Positions 5,808-13,476 of a stretch of DNA of 18,700 nucleotides are shown here, piece after piece. A program made the translations under genes and the position numbers. The stretch comes from Candidatus Paracaedibacteraceae bacterium UBA6184 (GTDB lineage Bacteria > Pseudomonadota > Alphaproteobacteria > UBA6184). The DNA lies in assembly GCA_002422845.1 (NCBI GenBank), contig DITM01000047.1:1-18700 (forward strand), in the 5' to 3' direction. The notes below the pieces were generated by a model. It did no database searches, was not told the DNA's origin, and saw only the letters and a program-made list of their open reading frames with translations. Positions within the stretch are counted from its first letter, which is position 1; each line of letters opens with the position of its first letter.

Positions 5808-7583
5808 CTATAAATATTTCTGAAGTCGTTTATGAGCAAACTCTGTTGTTAAATGATTTAATCGCTCCATACTTTCCGTAATATGATCACGATCTTCATC
5901 CAACAAGGTATTTGATAACGCATCCATAGCAGCGTGAATCTGACTTCGTTCGGTCTTGGAAAGAAGGTCACCATCAACGATGAGTGCTTGCTCTACAACT
6001 TTTATTAATTGTTTTGCTTTTGTTATCGCCTGAGCTAACATACGTTTCTGCATGTCTGCTTGGGCATGACGATGACTATCTAAGATCATTTCTTTCATGG
6101 CGTCTTCACTTAAACCATACGTAGGCTTTACCACGACGTTTTGAACAATTCCTGTCGTTTCTTCCGTTGCTGTAACACTCAATAATCCATCAGCATCCAA
6201 TGCAAATACGACACTTACTTTGGCCACTACTGCTGGCATAGGAGGAATTCCAGATAAAAGGCATCGCCCCAAAGACCTACAATCTTTTGCTAGTTCGCGC
6301 TCGCCCTGAACTACATTAATCACAATTCCAGTTTGATTATCCTGAAATGTTGTAAAGTTTTGAGCTTTCCGAATGGGAATGGGACTATTTCTAGGAATAA
6401 TTTTATCAACAACCCCACCCATCATTTCAACCCCCAATGATAACGGAGACACGTCAATCAACATACTATCCCCACCACGGGTTAATAGGTGTGCTTGTCT
6501 CGCCGCCCCCATCGCAACGACCTCATCTGGGTTTAATGATTGAAAAACAGGCACATTAAAAAAATCGCTTAATGTTGTTTCGATTGCCGGGGTACGCGTG
6601 GATCCCCCAACAAGAATCATCCCCTGAATCTCGTTTAAATTTACCTGCGCTTGATCAAGAGTTTCCCGAGCAATATTAATAGTTTCAGCAATGACTGGTT
6701 GCAATAGGCTTTCAAAGGTCTCTCGTTTCAACACACACCGATCTCCTAAGGGAGTATCAAACGTTGCTTTAAATTGCGTCGACAATCGTTCCTTTACGTG
6801 ACGTGCATGAGATAAGGCATTCCGTCGTTGCTCAGCAGTCAACTGACTTTCTGATAAAAAATAATCAACTATGGTTGCGTCAATATCATCTCCACCTAAA
6901 AAGGCGTTACCTCCAGTCGCTAGAACTTGAAAGACACCTTGTGTCATCCGCAATACTGAGACATCAAATGTCCCGCCACCCAAGTCATACACGATATAGA
7001 CACCTTCTTTTGCGTCATCAATCCCATAGGCCAGTGCTGCGGCTGTAGGTTCTGCAACCAACCTTAAAACGTTTAACCCAGCCAACATGGCTGCATCTTT
7101 TATGCTTGCTCTGGCGGATTCATCAAAATATGCTGGCACTGTCACAACCGCATCAACAACGTCTTGGTCTAAATAAAGTTCTGCCTGATATTTGATATGC
7201 CGAAATATTGCACTTGCGACTTGAACGGGATCTTGAAACCCCATCGCCGTTTTCAGTTTTATCCCGTGTTCTGTTTGAACCACATTAAATGGATGATGTT
7301 CAAGAATAGATTGTATCTCAACCATAGATCGGCCAACAATGCGCTTGATCGAATAAATTGCATCACGCTGGGCAACTGCGGTATCTCCAACACGGATCTG
7401 ATCGACATCATAGCTTATGATTGAAGGTAGTAAGACAGAGTCGCCATTCAATGGGATAAGTTCAACTTTATTATTACGAACTAGTCCTGCCACACAATGG
7501 GTTGTGCCAAAATCAATACCAATGGCGTATGTTGAATCTGTATCTACCTTAGATGCAGATGGGTCTGTAATTTGAATCAGCAT
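5808..7583 (-). CDS. hscA: Fe-S assembly Hsp70 chaperone HscA
   Basis: HscA is the specialised Hsp70 that uses ATP to help release Fe-S clusters from IscU, working with HscB. The 591-residue protein has the N-terminal ATPase domain with GIDFGTT (22-28), DLGGGTFDVS (200-209) and LVGGSTR (324-330), then the linker and substrate-binding domain from about residue 376 (IDVSPLSLGVEMMGG), and a helical lid at the C-terminus. It is slightly shorter than E. coli HscA (616 residues). The ATG at 7583 is preceded by CAGGAG, which lies inside the last codons of hscB, so translation is probably coupled. It is the last gene of the isc operon here. The usual next gene, fdx, is missing: only a palindromic element and an opposite-strand orphan follow. 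A GC-only dyad (5798-5808) touches its stop codon. Confidence 0.95.
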   Translation of the reverse strand: MLIQITDPSASKVDTDSTYAIGIDFGTTHCVAGLVRNNKVELIPLNGDSVLLPSIISYDVDQIRVGDTAVAQRDAIYSIKRIVGRSMVEIQSILEHHPFNVVQTEHGIKLKTAMGFQDPVQVASAIFRHIKYQAELYLDQDVVDAVVTVPAYFDESARASIKDAAMLAGLNVLRLVAEPTAAALAYGIDDAKEGVYIVYDLGGGTFDVSVLRMTQGVFQVLATGGNAFLGGDDIDATIVDYFLSESQLTAEQRRNALSHARHVKERLSTQFKATFDTPLGDRCVLKRETFESLLQPVIAETINIARETLDQAQVNLNEIQGMILVGGSTRTPAIETTLSDFFNVPVFQSLNPDEVVAMGAARQAHLLTRGGDSMLIDVSPLSLGVEMMGGVVDKIIPRNSPIPIRKAQNFTTFQDNQTGIVINVVQGERELAKDCRSLGRCLLSGIPPMPAVVAKVSVVFALDADGLLSVTATEETTGIVQNVVVKPTYGLSEDAMKEMILDSHRHAQADMQKRMLAQAITKAKQLIKVVEQALIVDGDLLSKTERSQIHAAMDALSNTLLDEDRDHITESMERLNHLTTEFAHKRLQKYL

Positions 7584-7585
7584 GC

Positions 7586-8146
7586 TTAAATCTCCTGAAT
7601 TAGCTTACGCAGACGCTCCACATATGTCAACTGTGCAATTGAACTTAACACCCCCGCTAAGCTTAACTCGCAGATTGACCGATCTAAGCCTACAATAACT
7701 TGATGGTATAACTCAGCAATGTCTTCAGGTGTTCCTTGTGTTTGCAATCTAACAATATTACTTAAAAAATCGCCGTCCAACATCGGGATGTCTTTATCGC
7801 TAAACTGTTCCAATCCTAATGTTGGGTTCTGAAGATATAGTACAGTTGCTTTTGCAATTAACAAGATATCTTTCAATGCTTTGTATGCTTGATTGATTTG
7901 ACTAATATGCTGTTCAGCCCACTGTTTGATTTGAACAGAGGCATCCTGTAGCTTGTCCGGATGTAGCACGCGCTGAAACGCAAAATAGCGTTGATCCAAA
8001 AGTGTGCGATCTATATTTAACGTCGGCGTCATTTGAAAAATCACAAAAGGATTCATCGTATAAAAAGGACAAATATGTCCATTAGCACATACCACTGTGT
8101 AAGTACTTTTTTGCACGACACACTGCTCGCAATTTATATCAGACAT
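7586..8146 (-). CDS. hscB: Fe-S assembly J-domain co-chaperone HscB, with N-terminal cysteine motif
   Basis: HscB delivers IscU to HscA and stimulates its ATPase. The 186-residue product has a J-domain with the HPD signature at residues 62-64 (QRVLHPDKL) and a C-terminal helical part like the IscU-binding bundle. Before the J-domain lie about 30 extra residues with four cysteines, C6-x2-C9 and C20-x5-C26, which could bind a metal. Typical bacterial HscB (E. coli) lacks this, whereas the mitochondrial homologue HSC20 carries an N-terminal tetracysteine domain. The frame extends to 8182, but the ATG at 8146 overlaps the iscA stop (ATGTCTGA) and has GGAG at a good distance, so I chose it. The extra cysteines lie downstream of that start and so do not depend on the longer form. 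Confidence 0.93.
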   Translation of the reverse strand: MSDINCEQCVVQKSTYTVVCANGHICPFYTMNPFVIFQMTPTLNIDRTLLDQRYFAFQRVLHPDKLQDASVQIKQWAEQHISQINQAYKALKDILLIAKATVLYLQNPTLGLEQFSDKDIPMLDGDFLSNIVRLQTQGTPEDIAELYHQVIVGLDRSICELSLAGVLSSIAQLTYVERLRKLIQEI

Positions 8147-8468
8147 GAAATGATTCTCCGCAGCCACATCGTCCCTTTTCATTTGGGTTTTTAAATGTAA
8201 ACCCAGATTCTAAATCGTTCGTTTCAAAATCCATCACAATACCAAAAACAAACATGATCGCTTTTGGATCAATCAATACTGTGACATCATCCAGCTGAAT
8301 GATTTCATCGTATGGATTTTTTTCATCTGCAAATTCAATATAATATGACAATCCTGAACACCCGCGGGTCTTAATGCCCACACGAATACCTAAAGATGGT
8401 TTGTTTCTTCCTTTTAGAAGGGTTTTAATTTGCTCAACCGCAGCTGGGGTAACAGTTAATATGGACAC
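8139..8468 (-). CDS. iscA: A-type Fe-S carrier protein IscA
   Basis: IscA is an A-type carrier that binds iron or Fe-S clusters and passes them to target proteins. The 109-residue protein is the usual length. The three conserved cysteines are present: C37 in TRGCSGLSY, and C101 and C103 in the C-terminal CGCGESF. Translation starts at a GTG (8468), three bases after the iscU stop codon, with AAGG overlapping that stop as ribosome-binding site. The last eight bases overlap the start of hscB. The tight packing indicates a single transcript with iscU and hscB. Confidence 0.96.
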   Translation of the reverse strand: MSILTVTPAAVEQIKTLLKGRNKPSLGIRVGIKTRGCSGLSYYIEFADEKNPYDEIIQLDDVTVLIDPKAIMFVFGIVMDFETNDLESGFTFKNPNEKGRCGCGESFHV

Positions 8469-8471
8469 ACC

Positions 8472-8861
8472 TTATCCCTTTTGTTTGTCTTTATAATTTT
8501 GAACTGCTGCTTGAATTGCATCTTGAGCCAAAATCGAACAATGCACTTTTACCGGGGGCAAGGCTAATTCTTCTGAAATGTGTGAATTCTTTATGGTTAA
8601 AGCTTCGTCTATGCTTTTACCTTTTAACCATTCGGTTGCAAGCGAGCTGGAAGCAATTGCCGAACCACACCCAAAGGTTTTGAACCTTGCATCTTCAATT
8701 TTTCCGTTTTCAGATACTTTGATTTGCAACTGCATCACATCACCACATGCCGGAGCTCCCACTAATCCAACGCCAACGGATTGATCCTTATCTGCGTTTT
8801 CAAAGCTTCCAACATTGCGTGGGTTTTCAAAATGTTCCACAACTTTTTTACTGTATGCCAT
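8472..8861 (-). CDS. iscU: Fe-S cluster scaffold protein IscU
   Basis: IscU is the scaffold on which IscS-derived sulfur and iron are built into a [2Fe-2S] cluster. The 129-residue protein is full length (E. coli 128). The cluster ligands and key residues are all present: C39 and D41 in GAPACGD, C65 in FKTFGCGSAIAS, and H107 and C108. The HscA recognition motif LPPVK is at 101-105, which fits the presence of hscA in the operon. The ATG at 8861 is preceded by a strong AAGGAG. The gap to iscS is 20 bases. Confidence 0.98.
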   Translation of the reverse strand: MAYSKKVVEHFENPRNVGSFENADKDQSVGVGLVGAPACGDVMQLQIKVSENGKIEDARFKTFGCGSAIASSSLATEWLKGKSIDEALTIKNSHISEELALPPVKVHCSILAQDAIQAAVQNYKDKQKG

Positions 8862-8881
8862 AATCTAAACTCCTTAATCGT

Positions 8882-10117
8882 TTAATGTTCTGTCCATTGT
8901 ATAGATTTTAAATCAATTCCATTACGCACCATTTCGTACAACGGGCTCATTTCTCGCAATCGATTCACGCTGGAAATAATACTGTTCGCAGCAATCTCTA
9001 ATTCTTCTTCAGTTGTAAACCGCCCAATGCCAATTCGCAATGATGTGTGCGCCATTTCATCTTCAACACCCAGCGCGTATAATACGTATGAGGGTTCAAG
9101 TGATGCCGATGTACAGGCAGACCCTGATGACAAGCACAAGTTTTTAATTCCCATCATTAGTCCTTCGCCTTCAACATACGCAAAACTAATGTTCAGATTT
9201 CCCGGAATACGCTGAGTTGCATGTCCGTTAATATAAATTTCAGGCAATGCGTCCGACAGCTTTTTCCAGAAAAAGTCTCGCAATTTCGCAATGCGCGCAG
9301 TTTCAAAGTCCATCTCTGTCCTTGCAATATCGCAGGCGACACCTAATGCCACGCACAAAAATGGAGACAGCGTACCCGATCGCATGCCTCGTTCTTGCCC
9401 ACCACCATTAATCTGCGCTGTCAACCGTACACGAGGACGCTTGCGCACATACAGGGCTCCAACACCTTTGGGGGCGTATAGCTTGTGCCCAGAAATGCTA
9501 AGCATATCAACCTGCATAGCTTCAACATCCAATGGGATTTTACCAACTGCCTGAGCCGCATCTGTGTGAAAGAATACGCCATGTTCACGACACAGTTTAC
9601 CAATATCCGCCAACGGTTGAATGACGCCGACCTCATTATTGACCGCCATGATCGATACTAAAACAGTATTGGGTTTTATGGCCGCTTTTAAAACATTCAA
9701 ATCAATCAACCCGTCTTTTTGAACAGGCAGGTAAGTTACCTCAAATCCGTCTTGCTCCAAATGACGGCACGCATCTAACACACATTTGTGTTCTGTAATG
9801 CAGGTAATAATATGGTTTTTACCCTTTGATTTATAAAACTGCGCTGCACCTTTAATGGCTAAGTTATTTGATTCCGTGGCGCCACTTGTAAAAATAACCT
9901 CTGTGGGATTTGCATTGATCAACGTTGCAATTTGTTTTCGTGCCGTTTCAACAGCTGCCTCTGCTTCCCATCCATAAATATGGTTGCGAGAATGCGGATT
10001 CCCAAAGTGCTCTATTAAATATGGCAATGCAGCCTCAAACACACGCGGATCACAGGGTGTCGTTGCTTGGTAATCTAAATAAATGTATCCCTCTTTTTTT
10101 GGAATAGATGTAATCAT
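8882..10117 (-). CDS. iscS: Cysteine desulfurase IscS
   Basis: IscS is a PLP enzyme that turns cysteine into alanine and an enzyme-bound persulfide, supplying sulfur to IscU and to tRNA thiolation. The 411-residue protein has the PLP lysine K212 (SGHKLYAPKG), the mobile catalytic loop with C335 (SSGSACTSASLEPSY) and the IscS-type C-terminal tail (DLKSIQW) used to bind IscU. The frame is open to 10162, but that would run 43 bases into the preceding gene. ATG 10117 follows that gene's stop by two bases, has AAGG nine bases upstream, and begins the family-like YIYLDYQATTPCDP segment. This is the canonical IscS; the gene just before it encodes a second, shorter desulfurase. Confidence 0.96.
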   Translation of the reverse strand: MITSIPKKEGYIYLDYQATTPCDPRVFEAALPYLIEHFGNPHSRNHIYGWEAEAAVETARKQIATLINANPTEVIFTSGATESNNLAIKGAAQFYKSKGKNHIITCITEHKCVLDACRHLEQDGFEVTYLPVQKDGLIDLNVLKAAIKPNTVLVSIMAVNNEVGVIQPLADIGKLCREHGVFFHTDAAQAVGKIPLDVEAMQVDMLSISGHKLYAPKGVGALYVRKRPRVRLTAQINGGGQERGMRSGTLSPFLCVALGVACDIARTEMDFETARIAKLRDFFWKKLSDALPEIYINGHATQRIPGNLNISFAYVEGEGLMMGIKNLCLSSGSACTSASLEPSYVLYALGVEDEMAHTSLRIGIGRFTTEEELEIAANSIISSVNRLREMSPLYEMVRNGIDLKSIQWTEH

Positions 10118-10119
10118 TC

Positions 10120-11232
10120 TTATAAACCTTCTACTTTTTTCGTCATCTGCATGGATTTCCACACATGAATAAATTGATCAATATCGTCTTTTGTTTGAGA
10201 TGGGCTTAAGCTTAATCGTATTGCGCTGTTTACATACACATCGTCCAGTCCCATTGCTTTTAAAACATGAGATTGCTCTACTTTTCCAGATGAACACGCA
10301 GACCCTGCACTTATTGCAACGCCATTTAAATCCATATGAATCACTTGAGTATCTTTGTTGAAACTTGGTGTACTGACATTCAACGTGTTTGGCAATCCAT
10401 CCGGAACGCTATTAATTCGAATGTCGGGATTCGCACGTTTCAACTGATCGATAGTCCCATCCAGTAATTGTCGTGTTGATGCCCAACATGTTTCAGCAGC
10501 AATCTCAGAAGCAATTCCAAAACCAACAATTGCAGGAATATTTTCAGTCCCAGATCTTAATCCTTTTTCCTGACCGCCACCCAATAGGGGCGCTTTCAAG
10601 ATAATGTTGGCTTTACTAATTAAAGTCCCCACTCCCTTAGGACCACCGATTTTATGTGCAGAGATCGTCATTAAATCAACACCCAAATCTGCGAATGACA
10701 CAGATATTTTTCCAAACGCTTGTACCGCATCTGTATGCACCAAACAATTATGTTGATGGCATAGCGCGACAACGTCTTTCAAATTGCGCTGCACAATCCC
10801 AGTTTCAGAATTGGCTAGTGCAACACTTACTAATTTTGGAGCATTCGAACGTTCAAAATATTCTGCCAATACGTCAAGTCGAATCTGCCCCTGCGCATCA
10901 ACAGGAATTAAATTATCAGACACACCGTTTTTATGAATTGATGCGTGTTCAACGGAACTGGCATAAATATTTTCTTTTTGAATATTCAACCCCGACATCA
11001 CCAAATGATTGGATTCAGTCCCGCCACTTGTAAACGTAATATCTTTTGAAGATACCCCTAGAGCAGCGGCAAGTTGCTTTCGCGCTTTATCAATATCCGC
11101 ACGACACCGTCGCCCCAATTGATGCACCGCAGATGCATTCCCCACCAAATCAAGGGTGTCAATCATTGCCTGTTTAACTGCCGGCAATATTGGCGCTGTG
11201 GCATTATAATCAAGATACACAACTTTAGTCAT
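10120..11232 (-). CDS. Second cysteine desulfurase (NifS/IscS family)
   Basis: This 370-residue PLP-dependent protein is a relative of the neighbouring IscS but shorter and clearly diverged, so it is not a recent duplicate. Both catalytic residues are kept: PLP lysine K194 (SAHKIGGPKG) and the loop cysteine C313 (SAGSACSSG). It lacks the IscS-type C-terminal tail, so it may not dock on IscU in the same way. It may feed another sulfur acceptor, or IscR-controlled repair; this is inference. Its ATG overlaps the iscR stop by eight bases (ATGACTAA) and it ends two bases before iscS, so all three genes are probably translated from one message. A tandem pair of this kind is known in Rickettsia and its relatives. 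Confidence 0.92.
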   Translation of the reverse strand: MTKVVYLDYNATAPILPAVKQAMIDTLDLVGNASAVHQLGRRCRADIDKARKQLAAALGVSSKDITFTSGGTESNHLVMSGLNIQKENIYASSVEHASIHKNGVSDNLIPVDAQGQIRLDVLAEYFERSNAPKLVSVALANSETGIVQRNLKDVVALCHQHNCLVHTDAVQAFGKISVSFADLGVDLMTISAHKIGGPKGVGTLISKANIILKAPLLGGGQEKGLRSGTENIPAIVGFGIASEIAAETCWASTRQLLDGTIDQLKRANPDIRINSVPDGLPNTLNVSTPSFNKDTQVIHMDLNGVAISAGSACSSGKVEQSHVLKAMGLDDVYVNSAIRLSLSPSQTKDDIDQFIHVWKSMQMTKKVEGL

Positions 11233-11692
11233 TGATCACCTGTTTGTGTTGAGCCCATCCCGGCATCACTGTCTTTGGGATTTTACCCAACGCTAAATCT
11301 TCCAACGTAATGCTACTTAAAAAGCCATACACGTGATTCGTTAATTCTTCCCATAAATTATGGGTCTTGCACAGCATTCCTGTCTTTGTACACGCTGCAT
11401 GTTCTGCAGCTCCACAGCGGGTAAATAAGATATTTTCTTCCGCGGCCATTATTATCTCGGCAATATTAATAAATGCTGCCTGACGCGCCAACACATAGCC
11501 ACCTGATTGTCCGCGAACACTGTTCACCACACCGGCTTTACGTAATTTTGTGAATAACTGTTCCAAATAAGTAATTGAAATATTTTCTGTTTCGGAAATA
11601 TACGATAGGGGAACAACCTGCTGAAGCTTTAATGCATCGTGCAATCTCAATAGCGCAGTTACTGCATATCGCCCTTTTGTTCCCAGCTGCAT
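11225..11692 (-). CDS. iscR: Fe-S sensing transcription regulator IscR (Rrf2 family)
   Basis: IscR is a winged-helix regulator that binds a [2Fe-2S] cluster and represses the isc operon when clusters are plentiful. The 155-residue protein has the Rrf2 N-terminal helix-turn-helix (MQLGTKGRYAVTALLRL, with the wing VRGQSGGYVLAR) and the three cluster cysteines C93, C101 and C108, with H111 as likely fourth ligand. Spacing is a little wider than in E. coli IscR. It is the first gene of the operon. The ATG at 11692 has only a G-rich weak ribosome-binding site. A promoter at 11718-11746 and an IscR-like half-site lie directly upstream, which fits autoregulation. Confidence 0.95.
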   Translation of the reverse strand: MQLGTKGRYAVTALLRLHDALKLQQVVPLSYISETENISITYLEQLFTKLRKAGVVNSVRGQSGGYVLARQAAFINIAEIIMAAEENILFTRCGAAEHAACTKTGMLCKTHNLWEELTNHVYGFLSSITLEDLALGKIPKTVMPGWAQHKQVIND

Positions 11693-11705
11693 ATCAACCC
11701 CATTT

Positions 11706-11719
11706 AATCCTGACTAAAA
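11706..11719 (-). promoter_or_regulatory. Possible IscR type 1-like half-site
   Basis: Read on the minus strand, TTTTAGTCAGGATT resembles the right half of the E. coli type 1 IscR consensus (YAGTC followed by purines). It overlaps the end of the -10 box and the expected transcription start of iscR, a position suited to repression. The left half is poor. An AATCCT/AGGATT inverted repeat spans the -10. The match is judged by eye against a remembered consensus. Confidence 0.4.
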
Positions 11720-11746
11720 TATAAAGGATTTTAAAAACTTTTTCAA
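11718..11746 (-). promoter_or_regulatory. Sigma-70 type promoter of the isc operon
   Basis: On the minus strand TTGAAA (11746-11741) and TATATT (11723-11718) are separated by exactly 17 bp. Transcription would start near 11711, about 19 bases before the iscR ATG. All seven genes from iscR to hscA are probably read from here, since no gap in the operon exceeds 20 bases. Confidence 0.75.
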
Positions 11747-11783
11747 GGGAATCCTGATAAAAACAGTATGGTATGTATATACT

Positions 11784-11822
11784 AAGAAGAAAAAAGGAGA
11801 GGATAATGCCCCCCCCTCCTTT
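11784..11822 (-). terminator. Rho-independent terminator of the secreted repeat-protein gene
   Basis: On the minus strand AAAGGAG (11822-11816) pairs with CTCCTTT (11799-11793), followed by a T-rich tract (six T, then CTTCTT). It lies 14 bases after the stop of the upstream minus-strand gene and separates that gene from the isc promoter. A run of eight G (C on the + strand, 11809-11816) lies at the stem-loop boundary. Confidence 0.78.
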
Positions 11823-11835
11823 CTGCAATTAGACC

Positions 11836-13410
11836 TTATGGTTTTGCGAACATATATCCATGTGGCTGTATACGTATTTGCTGATATATTTCGAAACCTT
11901 TCTGAACAAACAGTGATATCACAGCTGCGTTCACTTCATTTCCACGCAAATCAACGCCTCGCAATATTGAACCATCGCCCAACCAACCAGAAACCATATC
12001 CGTTAAATCCGCAGCGTTAAGCCTACATCCGACCATATTGATACCTTGAACCCTGAACATCCCCAAGCGTCCTGCAACAGAACTTGGAACTTGCATGCTG
12101 GTTAACCGAAGCTTATGTAATGGCTTCTGGGTCTCTGCCAGCAGTGCCAGCTGTTCCCAACCTTCGTCAGACAACTGACTACCTTCAAAATTCAATACCT
12201 GCACTTTTGATTCTGGCGATGCAAATTCTTCCCTTAATCGTTTGATGACATATCCGGCAGTTGGACGATCTGATACCAACGTAGGTAACGATAAATTTGC
12301 ACCAATGGGAGATTGTACAACAGAACGAACCATGGGCGTTAAACTGCTGTAGGCAATGCTTTCAAAATTTCCTATCTGTAACTGCAGATCCCACACATTT
12401 GGAACTGAACGATTAGCAGTGTCTTCAAACATACGAATTAGTGCAGATTCACGTTCGTGGAAGTTGGCATCATCAGAGACCTTAACCCCATTATTAATGC
12501 CTACACGATGCCTATTGACCTCACTAAGATCCACAACTAGCAACACCTCTATTTTAGAGCCATCGACAATCGTCGGCAAACTTGGATCCGTTAGGGATTC
12601 TATAAAGCTTTTTATAAATGATACATTGGCAGCGTCTGAAATAATTTTTGCTTTTTTAGGGTTAATCTCTATTAGAGTTTGCAATATTTCTACTTGCACG
12701 TCATCACGCACACCCCACAATCCTAGAATATTCAAAGATGCTTCTTTTAAACCTTCCACGACCTTCGTTATCAAATCGACATTGCCTAGCCCGGGAACAT
12801 TGATATTAACGACACATTTTAGAATCGCATTATTAAAAAACAACCCTAAAAACTGAAACGTCACCCAGTCCATAGGCGTGTTAATTTGTGTCGTGATTGT
12901 ATTACGCTCATCCGCAAACAAGGTAGTATAAATGGACGATAGTTTGTCTATAAATACGCTAAAGGTCCAATCATCACTCATTTTACCAAACAAGCTCTCT
13001 GCCAAGGGAAGCACCAACGGATCTAATGTTTTAGCCACCATCGCCAGAAAAGCATTTAGAAAAAAACTGGTTTCATTGGTCCATCTTGTTTCTAACGTAG
13101 CTTTTAAATTAGCTTGCATTGCGTCGATTTTAGATCGTTGCCCTACATCAATTTTAGGAATACCCGAAAATGCTTCTAATATTTCTTGCGGCAAAACCCC
13201 TTCTGTAACTGCTGCTAACATTCGCCTTACGCTTGCAATTTGCCCATCGCTTGGCGCATCGTCTCCGCCTGTCGAGGGGTTCTGAACTGACTCACCCGTT
13301 ATTACTACCCCATTAACACTTCCGTCTAGGCTCTCTTCTGGATTGGCTGCAAAGACCACATGACAGAATGCAACCGTCGATAAAAGCCCTATTTTTATTA
13401 TTTTTTTCAT
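11836..13410 (-). CDS. Putative secreted protein with leucine-rich-repeat-like C-terminal part
   Basis: I do not recognise a named family. The 524-residue protein has a clear Sec signal peptide (MKKIIKIGLLSTVAFCHVVF, cleavage after A21), a low-complexity Ser/Gly/Asp linker to about 55, and a long, mostly helical middle. The C-terminal part (about 375-500) shows repeats of the LxxLxLxxxxL type: VQVLNFEGSQLSDEGWEQL, LHKLRLTSMQV, INMVGCRLNAADL and LRGVDLRGNEVNAAVISLF, as in ribonuclease-inhibitor-type repeats. The frame opens with a TTG at 13422, but that TTG is part of the Shine-Dalgarno sequence (TTGGAG) for the ATG at 13410, which begins the signal peptide. It stands alone with its own terminator and is divergent from mfd. 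Repeats of this sort often bind proteins; a role with a host is speculation. Confidence 0.85.
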   Translation of the reverse strand: MKKIIKIGLLSTVAFCHVVFAANPEESLDGSVNGVVITGESVQNPSTGGDDAPSDGQIASVRRMLAAVTEGVLPQEILEAFSGIPKIDVGQRSKIDAMQANLKATLETRWTNETSFFLNAFLAMVAKTLDPLVLPLAESLFGKMSDDWTFSVFIDKLSSIYTTLFADERNTITTQINTPMDWVTFQFLGLFFNNAILKCVVNINVPGLGNVDLITKVVEGLKEASLNILGLWGVRDDVQVEILQTLIEINPKKAKIISDAANVSFIKSFIESLTDPSLPTIVDGSKIEVLLVVDLSEVNRHRVGINNGVKVSDDANFHERESALIRMFEDTANRSVPNVWDLQLQIGNFESIAYSSLTPMVRSVVQSPIGANLSLPTLVSDRPTAGYVIKRLREEFASPESKVQVLNFEGSQLSDEGWEQLALLAETQKPLHKLRLTSMQVPSSVAGRLGMFRVQGINMVGCRLNAADLTDMVSGWLGDGSILRGVDLRGNEVNAAVISLFVQKGFEIYQQIRIQPHGYMFAKP

Positions 13411-13476
13411 TTTAAGCTCCAATTACAAACATATCTCATGTTAGAGTTTTATTGTTTAATAATTAGTTATCAACAA

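Noticed and set aside
5797..5809. GC-only dyad at the end of hscA as a terminator
   Set aside because: The spacer is a single base and no T tract follows on the minus strand.
10118..10162. Longer IscS beginning at 10162
   Set aside because: The added 15 residues overlap the end of the preceding gene by 43 bases and have no family match; the ATG at 10117 has a ribosome-binding site and a normal N-terminus.
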